DNA of 64,000 nt from Prostheceraeus crozeri (taxonomy: Eukaryota; Platyhelminthes; Polycladida; Euryleptidae): the NCBI GenBank assembly GCA_907163375.1, contig CAJQUW010001636.1:310001-374000 (forward strand). The letters are read 5' to 3'. Position numbers and translations under genes: made by a program. A model generated the notes under the pieces. That model ran no database searches, was not told where the DNA came from, and worked only from the letters and a program-made list of their open reading frames with translations. Numbering within the stretch: position 1 is the first letter of the stretch; each line of letters starts with the position of its first letter. Shown here one piece after another: positions 12,190-22,551 of this stretch.

Positions 12190-12687
12190 ATGATGACTAG
12201 TATCCCAACGTCGTGGGTTGTCGCAAGAGACCTTGGATATTCGTTCAAAGCTATAGAAACTGTAACAAATCTCAGTGAAAATATCAACGCTGGTGATTTA
12301 GTTGATCGACTAATGGATCTAGATGAGGATGCTATGAATCACAATTTGGATCGTAGGTGGATAGATGATTTCTCCATGCTACACTGCAATGATAGTGAAA
12401 TTAGGAGGATCAAATTGGAACGATATGGAAAGAAGGAGACATCTGACAGTGTTTTAATAAAAAGTTCTCCCAATAAAAGTGACTTCAGAAGGAAATTAGA
12501 AGAAGAGACATTTAAATTATTATGTGAACGGAACTGCATTAAATGTTTTAAACAGGAACGATCCCTTCTCTTTTTGCCATGTTCTCATAGCGTTATGTGT
12601 TCTACACGTTATGTACCCTTTGAAACTTCATCTTGTCCCCTTTGTGATGAAGAAATATCTTCAACAGTCACTGTATATCGTGCATGA
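12190..12687 (+). CDS. Polinton RING-finger accessory protein
   Basis: A frame of about 165 codons starting at the first ATG after a TATA-like CTATAAA (12154). The C-terminal 50 residues form a RING-like zinc site: CIKC, then CSHSVMC after eleven residues, then CPLC. This is the C-terminal arrangement seen in inhibitor-of-apoptosis and related E3 ubiquitin ligases. In the middle loop the usual H-x2-C is reduced. No BIR repeat is visible in the N-terminal 110 residues, which are hydrophilic and unrecognised. By analogy with viral RING proteins, a ubiquitin-ligase or anti-apoptotic role is possible but inferred. It is the first gene inside the left inverted repeat and looks whole. Confidence 0.65.
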   Translation: MMTSIPTSWVVARDLGYSFKAIETVTNLSENINAGDLVDRLMDLDEDAMNHNLDRRWIDDFSMLHCNDSEIRRIKLERYGKKETSDSVLIKSSPNKSDFRRKLEEETFKLLCERNCIKCFKQERSLLFLPCSHSVMCSTRYVPFETSSCPLCDEEISSTVTVYRA

Positions 12688-12741
12688 TGAGTCATCATGC
12701 AGGTCTGTGATTGGTCACTATTGTGTCTTTGTTTGACTTTT

Positions 12742-12751
12742 CTATATAAGG
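12742..12751 (+). promoter_or_regulatory. TATA box (CTATATAAGG)
   Basis: Lies 47 bases before the ATG at 12798. The same TATATAAGG-like core precedes several Polinton genes. Confidence 0.6.
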
Positions 12752-12797
12752 AGGACATTGTACCGTTCTATTTCAAGCATAATTTGAGGCTAATACA

Positions 12798-13421
12798 ATG
12801 TCAATCAGCATGTCGTTCACTACCAACATTCCCATTTCGATAATTTACCGAAGTCAACTCTTCACCGGCAATATATTTTATTCTGCCGTGAATATAACTG
12901 GCTATAAAGCGGATTTGGTGGATCTGATGGAGGAAATAGTGAAGTATTTCCGCTGCGGAGAGGACGTTGTGGTGCAGAGAATGTTAATGAGAGTCGTGAA
13001 CAACGCTCTTACACGAGTTGCAAGATTTTGGCTCAATGAAGTATTTCGCCCACTAGCTCAAACGGAGATTGTACCGGAATACTCTCGCTGTTGGTGCAGC
13101 AGTATCCAACGGAAAGTCAACACATGTCTCCATGACATTATCACCTCCAGCTACTATGACGAGAAGGGTGAGAAATGCAAACTGGACTTGTTCAGTGGAC
13201 CGCCATCAGTAAGCATCAATGTGGCTGCTCAAGGACATTCTGAGGTGATCAGTTTGCGGGCATACTATGCCAATATTTTAAAGACTTTCCATTCAAAGCC
13301 CTGCTGTATGTACTGTCCAATTTCAAAACATCTAATGAAAGACATTGAGCAGCTCATAACTGCTACAAATCAGACTCTAGCCGATGTGAGTGTATATCAG
13401 TTTCCCTCTACAACTTGTTAA
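12798..13421 (+). CDS. Polinton protein of unknown function, 207 aa
   Basis: A complete frame from an ATG shortly after a TATA box. The protein is mixed alpha/beta in look, with a central Cys pair (CWCS near residue 97) and a C-terminal Cys cluster, CCMYCPISKH, near residue 170. I recognise no family. Its place between the RING gene and a small basic protein, with its own promoter, suggests an early or accessory Polinton gene. Looks whole. Confidence 0.6.
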   Translation: MSISMSFTTNIPISIIYRSQLFTGNIFYSAVNITGYKADLVDLMEEIVKYFRCGEDVVVQRMLMRVVNNALTRVARFWLNEVFRPLAQTEIVPEYSRCWCSSIQRKVNTCLHDIITSSYYDEKGEKCKLDLFSGPPSVSINVAAQGHSEVISLRAYYANILKTFHSKPCCMYCPISKHLMKDIEQLITATNQTLADVSVYQFPSTTC

Positions 13422-13549
13422 GTGTTTTATGTAATTTTATAAGTACCAGCAACAAACTCTGTGTGAATGCTTGTAAACTTTTGTATATAATGTTGTAAGT
13501 ACTAAGCAAAAATTGTAATTGTATTATCTATTTCCATATTAGAATAAAA

Positions 13550-13948
13550 ATGTCTGTAAAACGGAAGGCATCTTCTCGTCAATCGAAACGGTCCTTCAAA
13601 CCTTCAAGTCAGTTTAAAAAGGCGTTGCGAAAGTTAAACAGGATACATGATAATAAGAAGAAGTGTAAATTGATTCAAAATTCAAGTGATGATTTCATTC
13701 GTGATTTAGCTTTTGCAATACACAAATGTCTACCTATTTACAAGCCTCTGTTGAATGCTGGCTCTTTGAATAGCATAAAAAAGTTTTCAAATCCAAGGAG
13801 TAGTGATAAGAAAAGGCGAAACTTAATTCAGCGCGGTGGTGGTGGGTTTCTAAGTATGTTAAATGATATTGGAAACAGTATTAATGGTGTAATCAATAGT
13901 CCGCTTGGAAGGATTGCAGCAACTAATGCAATGTTAATACAAGGTTAG
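13550..13948 (+). CDS. Small basic Polinton protein with Gly-Gly motif
   Basis: 132 residues with a very Lys/Arg-rich N terminus (residues 1-45) and a C-terminal part opening with RGGGGFLSMLNDIGNSI, followed by a hydrophobic tail. The GGGG-F junction before an amphipathic segment resembles maturation sites cut by adenain-type proteases in adenovirus and Polinton minor virion proteins such as pVI or core proteins. The same layout, GGGIF plus an amphipathic stretch, occurs in the protein at 19213. A minor structural or DNA-condensing role is inference. A polyA-like AATAAA lies just upstream at 13542, probably for the previous gene. Looks whole. Confidence 0.55.
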   Translation: MSVKRKASSRQSKRSFKPSSQFKKALRKLNRIHDNKKKCKLIQNSSDDFIRDLAFAIHKCLPIYKPLLNAGSLNSIKKFSNPRSSDKKRRNLIQRGGGGFLSMLNDIGNSINGVINSPLGRIAATNAMLIQG

Positions 13949-13999
13949 CGAATCATAGAGTGACACGTCATCACTTTGATTGATGAGTCATATATGGGT

Positions 14000-14009
14000 G
14001 TATATAAGG
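14000..14009 (+). promoter_or_regulatory. TATA box (GTATATAAGG)
   Basis: Shares its TATATAAGG core with the other Polinton promoters and stands upstream of the 14094-14828 gene region. Confidence 0.6.
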
Positions 14010-14093
14010 AAGACGCTTTAATGATATTTTACCACTTTCAAGTGACAATTCATTTGCGCTGGTTGAAAGCTCCGAATTAGTACTTGTTGAAAC

Positions 14094-14828
14094 ATGACTC
14101 AGAAAATGTATACAATCAGAGAGGAAGGTGACGCTTTTGAGCAAGATCTCTTGAAGCTTCGTCCGACACGAAAGGTGTAAGGGATTGGAAATACATTCTA
14201 CTTTCAAACCTTGAATTATGGTGATGATGGCTTTTATCTTCAAGTTCCATTCTTCCACAGTAATGGTATGTCTACATCAGGGTATAGCAATATGAGACAA
14301 ATGCGAGTGACTTTTCCAAAATGGCAACAGGTGATTCTTAAAACTATTGACTCTTTCGCGAAAGAATGTGTTGAGCTGCCTGAAAGTGCTCCCACTCATT
14401 GGAGAAAGGCATTAGAGGAAGGAGTTGGTTACAAGGAATTGCCGGAATTCGATACACTGTTTTTAAAACTATCGGATCATTTTCAAGCATTCGATCTCTT
14501 TACAAACGCGATGGAATGTGAGGATCTCAAACGGGGCCGCTATATGGGCTTAGTGCACGTTACCGGACTTTATATTGGCTCACATGGTTCGACTGGTAAA
14601 GTCGCATCTTTACAAATGAAGGTTCTTCAACTAGTCTATGAACCACTACCAATTGATAAATGTTTAATTAACATTGATAAGACTGCTTCAAGTGATGGGA
14701 AGGAAGAGAGCAAAAAGCGAGGGCGGAATTCTAAAGATGAGAATCCTAAATTGAAGTTGAAGCGCCAAGATGCTGACTTGAAAACTTTCTATAATCCTAA
14801 TTGTGATGAGGAAACACAAATGTTTTAA
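14094..14828 (+). pseudogene. Polinton PC4/p15-like protein (fossil)
   Basis: The region encodes a protein with YLQVPFFHSNGMSTSG and MRVTFPKWQQVILKTIDSF, resembling the beta-strand plus final helix of the PC4/p15 single-stranded DNA-binding coactivator fold found in several large DNA viruses and some Polintons. A Lys-rich nuclear-signal-like tail (KKRGRNSK...KLKLKR) follows. A role in DNA replication or transcription is inference. The gene carries about one break. An AATAAA polyadenylation signal follows at 14883. Confidence 0.4.
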
Positions 14829-14970
14829 TTTGTAAATGTTTTAATTTGTAAATGTAACTTGAAAGTTTCTATTCTGAATGTAAATAAACGTGATCTGGAA
14901 CATGTGTCTGTTTTGTTGTTCTAAGCAAAATTAGCGGGATGATGAGTTTAATGTTAATGGAATTATAAGA

Positions 14971-15605
14971 TGACAGATTTTCGTCTATTCACTGATCGCA
15001 CAATGTGTGTCGCTGGACCAAGTCAGTCCGGTTAAACTACATTTGCAACCGAATTGCTACAATATAGAAATGAAATATTTAACAAGGAAATTAAGAGAGT
15101 CAAATGGTATTATGGAATATTTCAACCACAACTACATTCTACACTTCGCCAGAAAGGTTATGAGGTGAAGCAGGGTTTGCCATCAACTGAGGATATCAAA
15201 GCAGGTGACTTACTAGTATTAGATGATCTATTACGAGAAAGCAAATCTTCAAAGGATGTAACTGAAATGTTCATTCAAACTGCACATCATAGGGAAGCTT
15301 TTATTATCTACATCACCCAAAACATCTTCGATGGAGGGAAAGAGCAAAGAACTAGAAGTTTGAATACACATTATTTGGCAATATTTAAAAATCCAAGAGA
15401 TAGCAGTCAGATACATCATCTCAGTAGACAGATATTACCTCAACAACCTAAAGTACTTTCAAAAATATATGAAGATGTAACAAAGAAACCACATGGTTAT
15501 CTATTTATTGATCTAACCCAGGAATGTCCGGAACGACTTCGATTTCGAACAAATATCATACCTAATTCCGCTGAACCAATGACAGTTTTCTCGGTTCACA
15601 GTTAG
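14971..15605 (+). pseudogene. Polinton genome-packaging ATPase (FtsK/HerA type, fossil)
   Basis: The start shows a Walker A-like GPSQSG motif, then a Walker B LLVLDDLL and a sensor-like strand FIIYITQNIF, in the order and spacing of A32/FtsK-HerA packaging ATPases. In Polintons and related viruses this enzyme drives DNA into the capsid. It lies directly upstream of the integrase block, as is usual in the family. About one break is present. Confidence 0.75.
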
Positions 15606-15614
15606 TTTTAAGCA

Positions 15615-16295
15615 ATGTACTTTGTTGCCTTATTATTTTCAAACATGTCGTATTCAAAGATGGTAGTCATTCCTCAAGAGGAGTATGTACAATTGACTAC
15701 ATTACAAAGTGCACAGGAAGTCAAAAATATAGATCAACCTATTACGAATCAACTTGAGGAACTAACACAAAAGGATATGGAAATTCAGAAGATTAAGGAT
15801 CCCTGTCGACGAATGCAGTTAGCAGCTGAAAACATTGACGAGAGGCGACAGATTCGTGACAAGTTGCGACGATTTATAACCTTGTCAACACCTCGACCAT
15901 ATCGTGTGCGCGCTGAGCGATTATTTGACTTCATTGATCCACATGTAAAGTTCAATGAGAGAGGAGAGATAATAGATGAAACAACTGGTGATGTTAGTAG
16001 AAATAGTCACATAGATGACCTTCTGCAATATGCTGTCAGAGATGTAAGGCGAAAACTAGGTGCACCACAAGGGTGGTCATATTTTCAGAAAATTTTATCT
16101 GATCAAAATGTACCTCACAATATTATTGGAGGACCGACTGTGAATGAATTGGATAAGGGTCACTTACAAGATGGATCAAAGAGTAAAACACCCACGATGG
16201 CGGTCAAGCGAGAGCTTCATGATCCCGATGATCTGCAACCAAAAAGAGCTACTAGGCGCTCAATGCGTGTTGCGAAGGAGTATAGTAAATATTAA
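15615..16295 (+). CDS. Polinton hydrophilic protein of unknown function
   Basis: 226 codons from the first ATG; a second in-frame ATG at 15645 (MSYSKMVVIPQEEY) is an equally good start. The N-terminal third is Gln/Glu-rich and probably coiled-coil, the middle is basic (DKLRRFITLSTPRPYRVRAE), and the C terminus is very basic. A conserved-looking segment with DDLLQYAVRDVRRK and PQGWSYFQKIL recurs, as far as I recall, in uncharacterised Polinton proteins. A virion or DNA-binding role is possible. Sits between ATPase and integrase and looks whole. Confidence 0.55.
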   Translation: MYFVALLFSNMSYSKMVVIPQEEYVQLTTLQSAQEVKNIDQPITNQLEELTQKDMEIQKIKDPCRRMQLAAENIDERRQIRDKLRRFITLSTPRPYRVRAERLFDFIDPHVKFNERGEIIDETTGDVSRNSHIDDLLQYAVRDVRRKLGAPQGWSYFQKILSDQNVPHNIIGGPTVNELDKGHLQDGSKSKTPTMAVKRELHDPDDLQPKRATRRSMRVAKEYSKY

Positions 16296-16462
16296 GCAAA
16301 TATGAATTAAGCCTTGCCTCTCTCATATGATGTCGTTACAAAAATTTTGCTGTTGTTTGAAATCTGCGCTCGAAGGTAAAGCAGAAGAGGGCATAGAGGT
16401 TGATATCAATTGTGTTAGCAGTTGCTGTGCGAGTAATACGCGTGCAAATCAGAACAAAGACG

Positions 16463-17551
16463 ATGAGTACAGCCGTGAAACTCAGAAAGATTTATTACGA
16501 CTTAAATCATCCCGCAAGTTTCAGTCGTCCGGAGGTTCTAGCTCGTGCAGCAGGTGTGGGAATAGAGAAAGTCAAGAAGTGGTTGAGGAGTCAACCGACT
16601 TACACTCTTCACAAAAATGCGAGAAAGCGGTTTCCAACAAGAAAATATGTTGTTAACAATATAGATAGTCAATGGCAAGCGGACTTGGCTGACATGCAAC
16701 AGATATCACAGTACAATGATGGCTATAAATACATCTTAACCGTAATAGATATTTTATCTCGCTATGCTTGGGCACATGCGCTGAAATTTAAACGAGGACC
16801 AGAAGTTGAAGCGGCTTTTCAGAGCATTTTCGATGAGGGGCGTGTTCCGCAAAGAATACAGACCGATCAAGGGAAGGAATTCGAAAACTCTCATGTTCGA
16901 AGTCTCCTTAAAAGTCATAATGTGGAATTGTTTAGTGTCAAAAGTGCTTATAAAGCTGCCATGGTTGAGAGGTTCAATCGCACACTGAAGACAAAAATAT
17001 GGCGCTATTTCACTGCAAAAAATACACATGTTTGGGTAGGTGAGCTGCAGAAATTTGTTAAGAATTACAATGAAAGCTACCATCGAATCATTAAGATGAA
17101 ACCAGTTGATGTTACCCCAGATAATGCGATGGATGTATGGCTTCGATTGTATGATAAGAGAGCGAAAAACATTTCCAATGAAAAGAAAATTAATGTTGGT
17201 GATAGAGTTCGGATTTCAAAGGTTAAGTCTACATTTGAGAAGGGGTATCTACCTAATTGGACTGAAGAAGAGTTTTTTGTGGATGAAGTAAATACAAAAT
17301 TTAGACCCACCATGCATAAATTAATAGATTACCATGGCAATCCAATTGAAGGAAAATTTTACTCTTATGAATTGCAAGTAGTAGACAGAAGTGAAGAGGT
17401 GTATATGATTGACAAAATAATTAGGAGGAAAGGTCATGGCAATCAAAGGAAATATCTAATTAAATGGAAAGGATATCCTGATTCATTCAATAGCTGGATA
17501 ACGCACCAGGATCTACAAAATGTGGAGGTGGGAGACACTCGTAACTTTTAA
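16463..17551 (+). CDS. Polinton integrase with C-terminal chromodomain
   Basis: From the ATG MSTAVKLRKIYYDL, about 362 codons. Residues about 75-220 form a retroviral-type rve core with the DDE triad in QADLADM, TDQGKEFEN and MVERFNRTLK. A C-terminal chromodomain occupies about residues 310-355: YMIDKIIRRKG, YLIKWKGY, SWITHQ. The enzyme inserts the element into host DNA, producing the 6-bp duplication seen here. The chromodomain, which in other elements binds modified histone tails, could steer integration. No clear N-terminal zinc knuckle is visible. Looks whole. Confidence 0.9.
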   Translation: MSTAVKLRKIYYDLNHPASFSRPEVLARAAGVGIEKVKKWLRSQPTYTLHKNARKRFPTRKYVVNNIDSQWQADLADMQQISQYNDGYKYILTVIDILSRYAWAHALKFKRGPEVEAAFQSIFDEGRVPQRIQTDQGKEFENSHVRSLLKSHNVELFSVKSAYKAAMVERFNRTLKTKIWRYFTAKNTHVWVGELQKFVKNYNESYHRIIKMKPVDVTPDNAMDVWLRLYDKRAKNISNEKKINVGDRVRISKVKSTFEKGYLPNWTEEEFFVDEVNTKFRPTMHKLIDYHGNPIEGKFYSYELQVVDRSEEVYMIDKIIRRKGHGNQRKYLIKWKGYPDSFNSWITHQDLQNVEVGDTRNF

Positions 17552-17591
17552 GCTAATATAGCATGTGACTTCTTCCATATATGAGTTTAAC

Positions 17592-19169
17592 ATGTCTACT
17601 AACTTCAACATCATTCTTCCAAGCAATAGCAACCGCAAGATATTCCCAAGTAACAAACCATCTCTCTACTCTGTTGAATTCGCTAATCCAATTACTCTGC
17701 ATGGACCCAATGAAGTTGCTCTAACTGAAATTACTTATTACAACGATATCAGTTTGCTAAAGAATAACTATTTTGAATTACATAAAGAAGTGCGAGAGAA
17801 GGATGATTGCTTTCGCATATTTCAAAATAGTCTACATGGTACATGGGCTTTTCATCATCTAACTTTACATCCTTTTTCAACATCTTTACCATCTGTCCAA
17901 AACATGATTAAAATTCAAAAGGCATTTGCAACGTCAACTTTTGATTCTAAGGTTCCCACAATGAGCTTGCAAGATACAGAAAAGGAAATCGGTAGAATGT
18001 TTGAACGAATAAATGGTCTCTTCAGGCTGACTTTGAATAAATTCTACAAACCAGTCATAAAGGGGTCAACAAAATTGATGAAGGAAGGGAAGCATGTTCT
18101 TCTTGTATTAGGTAAGGATTTGAGTCATACTTTTGGGTATTCCAGAACAACTTTCTCATCAAGGTATTGGTACAATGGACGTGGGTGGAATTCGGAGAGG
18201 AAAGTCACTGATTTTCAATGTAGAATTGTGCCATTGTATGCATTACAAAAAAGGAGCATCCGAGTAAAAAATAAATTTGAGGTCATTAGAAGTGTTGAAG
18301 ACTTTGCAAGAAAGTTTCAAGGATCAGTGCTAGAAGCGTTAATGACTTGTGAATATAAGAAAGAGAAAGTAACTTTATTTGCTGTTGAAACGGAGGCAGA
18401 ATTTATTGTTTTTACTAAAAAGACACCATTGGAAAAGTCTGAGTCCGCTGTTATTGAATTCGGATCTGAAATGATTGGGATGTTTAAGGGCCTTGAAAGC
18501 GCACCTTGGTTGACAGAATTAAATGATACATTCAAGGTTCAATTGTCCTCTTCTAAACTCAAAGCATCAACAAATGCTTCATGGGATATCCACGTATACA
18601 GCAAAGACATATTGGGTGATGAATTGTCTACTTCCAGTGAACTTGTAAAAAGAGTTAATTTGAACATTGAAAGCTTGAAAACGCCATCTGAATTGTGTAC
18701 AAAGTTAAATGAGTTTGGTGTAGATTACCTTGATGCAGATGAATATCACTTTTCTTATGACCCACATAAGAAACGCATGATTGTAAAGGTAGGGAAGAAC
18801 TCTCTTATCAAGCTGGATAGCGTGTTAACGACCACATTGGGATTTTCAAAATCAACTATTTATGAAGGCACATCAATAGGTGATACAGCCCCATCACTAG
18901 AGCGTGATATAAGTAACTTATACGTCTATTGTAACATTATTGAATATACAAGGGTTGGCGACATTGAGGTCCCACTTCTGCGCACATTTCCTCTCTCATC
19001 CGTAAGGAAGCAACTAATCAATCGAGAATTTTTTAACACAATGTATCTACCAATCAGCCGAAATTTCATCAATAGAATTGACATATCAATTCATGATGAC
19101 GCAGGAGAAGTAGTACCGTTCTGTGGTGGTGTTACTGTTTTGACCCTACATATTAGGTCACGAGAATAA
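17592..19169 (+). CDS. Large Polinton structural-type protein, 525 aa
   Basis: The frame begins at ATG 17592 (MSTNFNIILPSNSN). The first 60 residues, with KPSLYSVEFANPITL and NEVALTEITYYNDI, match the opening of a long protein found in many invertebrate Polintons downstream of the integrase. It is beta-rich and has no catalytic motif. A capsid-associated role (vertex, fibre or minor capsid) is inferred from its position between the integrase and the capsid-like gene. Looks whole. Confidence 0.6.
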   Translation: MSTNFNIILPSNSNRKIFPSNKPSLYSVEFANPITLHGPNEVALTEITYYNDISLLKNNYFELHKEVREKDDCFRIFQNSLHGTWAFHHLTLHPFSTSLPSVQNMIKIQKAFATSTFDSKVPTMSLQDTEKEIGRMFERINGLFRLTLNKFYKPVIKGSTKLMKEGKHVLLVLGKDLSHTFGYSRTTFSSRYWYNGRGWNSERKVTDFQCRIVPLYALQKRSIRVKNKFEVIRSVEDFARKFQGSVLEALMTCEYKKEKVTLFAVETEAEFIVFTKKTPLEKSESAVIEFGSEMIGMFKGLESAPWLTELNDTFKVQLSSSKLKASTNASWDIHVYSKDILGDELSTSSELVKRVNLNIESLKTPSELCTKLNEFGVDYLDADEYHFSYDPHKKRMIVKVGKNSLIKLDSVLTTTLGFSKSTIYEGTSIGDTAPSLERDISNLYVYCNIIEYTRVGDIEVPLLRTFPLSSVRKQLINREFFNTMYLPISRNFINRIDISIHDDAGEVVPFCGGVTVLTLHIRSRE

Positions 19170-19212
19170 GGCTTTACGCTATTATGCCTTCCATAGTTAT
19201 TCAATAGTCATA

Positions 19213-19695
19213 ATGACAGGCATTTACAGTAGACCATCATATCAGAGCGGTTATCCCGTGTTTGTTGGAGGTAGACGACAAGTTGGAGGAGGCATATTTG
19301 GTGCACTAAGACGTATGGTTCTTCCAACACTCAAAAAGTATGGCGTACCAATCATGAAGCGTGTTGGAAGCAAGGCTTTAGATTTTGGTGCAAATGTTGC
19401 AGCTGATGCGCTTCAAGGTGAGGATGTCGGTGAATCTATGAAAATGCGCGCGCAGCAATCTGCCATAGACGCATTAGATGATTTAACAAAGACGAGACGT
19501 ACAGTTCGGAAGAATCGTAGGAAGTCAAGACAAGTTGGATCCGGTCGAGTTACTAAGCAAAGACGCAGGAAAAGTAAAAAGCCGACTAGAGCAGCACGTT
19601 CTAAATCTAGACGTCGTGTGAAAGCAAGAAAGCGCAAACGAAATTCCACTGCGACTGGAAACAAGTCAAAACGAAGGAAGACAACATATTTGTAG
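19213..19695 (+). CDS. Polinton core/minor capsid-like basic protein
   Basis: 160 residues. Residues 17-35 read GGRRQVGGGIFGALRR, a Gly-Gly-X type site before an amphipathic helix region (VLPTLKKYGVPIMKRVGSKA). The C-terminal 70 residues are almost all Arg, Lys, Ser and Thr. The layout resembles adenovirus pVI/core precursors and the PC-type proteins of Polintons, cleaved by the element's protease; the basic tail would bind DNA. Immediate neighbour of the capsid-like gene. Looks whole. Confidence 0.6.
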   Translation: MTGIYSRPSYQSGYPVFVGGRRQVGGGIFGALRRMVLPTLKKYGVPIMKRVGSKALDFGANVAADALQGEDVGESMKMRAQQSAIDALDDLTKTRRTVRKNRRKSRQVGSGRVTKQRRRKSKKPTRAARSKSRRRVKARKRKRNSTATGNKSKRRKTTYL

Positions 19696-19705
19696 AGCTA
19701 ATACG

Positions 19706-20989
19706 ATGCAGAGTATCAATTCGGCTTTGTGTTTCTTCGATTCTCCCCCTCATCAGACAGACATCATCTCCTCAACAATTGTAGACATAGTCCCCACAAC
19801 AAATATCGATGGTAACCAGCAGCCTATTCAGTTTGATATACCTGCCAATCCTCAAGATTATATTGACTGTCAATCCATTGATTTAGATTTGTGTATACAA
19901 ATTAAGAAGACTGATGGTACAAATATCGATTCATCCAAGGATAAAGTGGGATTAGCAAATCTTCCTATTGCCAGTCTGTTCTCAGATGTGTATATAATAT
20001 TGAATGACAAACAGATTGAAGGAGGGGATCGAGCATATCCATATGGAGCAGATATACATACAATGACTCAATTTCAAAAGCAAGCTAAACAGTCACACTT
20101 CCAAGTTTCTGGGTGGTCTGATGATCAGCAAGGGAAATTTGATGATGTCTCAAATACAGGGTTGAAAAGACGAATGGATTTAACAGCGGATTCAAAGGAA
20201 TTATACTTGAAAGGACCCGTCTATCTTGATTTCCTTCGTCAATCTAGATATCTGCTATCACAGGTTAAAATGCAAATAAAATTTATTCGTGCAAATCCTG
20301 AGTTCGCGTTAATGGCTTTTGGAGCTACAAACTATCAAGTCAACATAAGTAATGCCGTGCTCAATGTAAGGCGAGTAACAATGAACCCGTCAGTCATCAA
20401 CGAGCATGCGACAGGATTGAGGAAAAACAATGCAATATATCCAGTTAATCACAGTGTGTTGACAAACTTCACAATTGGTGCGTGATCATCCTCACATGCC
20501 TACCCAAATCTTTTTCCCACTGCAATGCCAAAGGCGGTGTATATCACATTTGTGGAAAATGAGGCATTCATTGGCGCTTTTGAAAAGAATCCATTCAATT
20601 TCCAACACTTTAATGTTAGCAAACTAGCACTCTATCAGGATGGGAAATTTGTATCTTGCAAAGCATATGAGCCTAATTTCAAAGATGGTAAATTCGCACG
20701 TGAATATGGTTCTACTTTCACCGCCCTCAACATGTTTAATACAGATGATTCAAATGGAATTACAATGGATATGTACAAGAATGGCTACTTCTTCATTATG
20801 TACAACCTCACAGCAGATGCAGATCTAGGTGGTGAAAGCGTAGGAGTTACAAAGCCTGGAAATCTACGACTGGAGGTATCATTTGAGTCACCTTTGAAGA
20901 AAACAATTACTTGTCTCATTTATGCTATCTATGATAGCAAAGTTGAGATAACAAGAATGAGAGACGTGACTGTCAGCTATCAGAGATGA
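19706..20989 (+). pseudogene. Polinton capsid-like protein (F54H12.2-like, fossil)
   Basis: The region encodes the protein family annotated in invertebrates as F54H12.2-like: LFSDVYIILNDKQIEGG, YPYGADIHTMTQF, then GPVYLDFLRQSRYLL and SNAVLNVRRVTMNPS. This family belongs to Polintons, and published work links it to the jelly-roll major capsid protein. It starts 10 bases after the basic core protein, and its end overlaps the protease start. About one break. Confidence 0.7.
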
Positions 20990-21450
20990 GTAACTTAAGC
21001 AACATAGAAATCTTGAGGAAAATGAGGAAAGCTCATCCATACTCCAAGACAATATTTCTCAATGTCTTTTCTAGAGATAATTTACCTGATTCAATTCCTT
21101 TCTATCCTTGTTCGCTTATCATCAATACGGATACCAACAATCTTCCCGGAAAACATTGGATTGCTGTATACATCAATCGTTATAAAGTGGCTGAATATTT
21201 TGACTCTCTTAATCAACCTCGTTTACATGATATCGCATTATGGATGAACAGGTTCTCCTGGACTGTTAGGAAAGTGAGATCGTTCCCACTTCAAAGTAAT
21301 ACATCTCTAATGTGCGGTGGCTATGTACTCTATTTTGTCAATGAGAGACCATTGAAAAATAACTGTAAAAGTGCTTTAGAACTATTTTCAAAAAACTGTG
21401 ATAAAAATGATGTAATTCTTACTAAATATGTCGAAACAGTTTTGAAATAA
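20986..21450 (+). CDS. Polinton adenain-type cysteine protease
   Basis: 154 residues with the catalytic layout of adenovirus protease/Ulp1-like enzymes: His in PGKHWIAVYI, the acidic residue in AEYFDSLN, and the nucleophile Cys in SLMCGGYVLYFV. The length is close to the family core. Such proteases mature virion proteins at Gly-rich sites, fitting the GGG motifs in the proteins at 13550 and 19213. The start ATG overlaps the stop of the preceding capsid-like gene (ATGA). A polyA-like AATAAA overlaps the stop region. Looks whole. Confidence 0.85.
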   Translation: MSNLSNIEILRKMRKAHPYSKTIFLNVFSRDNLPDSIPFYPCSLIINTDTNNLPGKHWIAVYINRYKVAEYFDSLNQPRLHDIALWMNRFSWTVRKVRSFPLQSNTSLMCGGYVLYFVNERPLKNNCKSALELFSKNCDKNDVILTKYVETVLK

Positions 21451-21558
21451 AGTTTTATGTTGTATCATTGACTTGCTCTCTTTTTTCCAAAACTAGGGTT
21501 TATAAGGAAAACAAAAAATTTGTTTATATTTCATTATCTATTCACATATATACAAAAT

Positions 21559-22489
21559 TTACAATTTGGTTTTCATGAAACATTTTTTCAAATCACATAT
21601 GATGGAAGGCACATCACTTATGTCTTTAATGCCGGTTATCACAATCTTTCCATTATGGAACACATGAACATGATATGGATGCCAGTTAGTCAATTGAGCT
21701 GCTGGAAATAGCTCCACTTCATAAGTTAGATTATGTGATGATGTAACTTTACGGAAATCATAGTGATAGTGTAATTCACATAACACGGTCATTGTCTTCA
21801 CTTTCCAATCAGATAATGAATCACCAAGTAAATGTTCCAAAGTTAAGTGTAGATATGAGAGATCACCCTCCATGACCCTTCCAATACATTGGATTGTTCC
21901 ATTTGGAAAGAATAGGATAGTGAGAGTTCTATCCTTCCTCTGAATCCTCCATGTTAACATTGAGGGTCTTCCAAGATGTAAGCTCGTTGTCGGCTTCAAT
22001 TTGCGTTTTATCAGTAACCATTGTTTTCGGTTGGGTATATTCCTCTCGATCTCTTGTAGATTGAGTTTTGACTTTGCTTTTGTAGTTAACATCCGATTTA
22101 CAACTTCCAACCGTTTGATGTTTTCCATCTTTAATGAATGACGTTATCTGTGGTAGTATCTCCCTTGTAAAGGTTTCCCATGTGACGTCACTGAAACGAA
22201 AAAATCGATATTCAACATCTTCACGTTTTGGTGAACAGACGTATAGTTTGACTGATGAATCACACTTTATCCATACCTTGTCATCGAGAGGAATCTTGAT
22301 CCGAGTCTTATGGTTGTCAATGAGATCCGCAAAGTCTTTCAGTGAAGGCAATGAGTCAATACTAATGCAAACGCCACGATGTTTTCGATCACTATTTGCT
22401 ATTGAATGACGAAATGCTATTCTTTTAGAATTTGTGATGTGAACGTTTTGAACGTCACTAAGTTTCCATGTTCTAATGTAATGAGGCAT
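21559..22489 (-). pseudogene. Polinton unknown gene on the - strand (fossil)
   Basis: The region downstream of the polymerase on the - strand encodes a protein opening MPHYIRTWKLSDVQ, with a beta-rich middle (RIKIPLDDKVWIKCDSS, VKLYVCSP) and a C-terminal part with TILFFPNGTIQCIGR and CELHYHYDF. No family is recognised. It is tail-to-tail with the protease gene. About one break is present. Confidence 0.5.
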
Positions 22490-22551
22490 GTTCCGAAAGC
22501 TATGTTTCAAATTTAGGTTTAATGTTTGCCTAAAGTTTGTTATTTTATTAG

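Noticed and set aside
16327-16656. Cys-rich 109-codon frame
   Set aside because: Overlaps the integrase start in another frame and has no recognisable domain.
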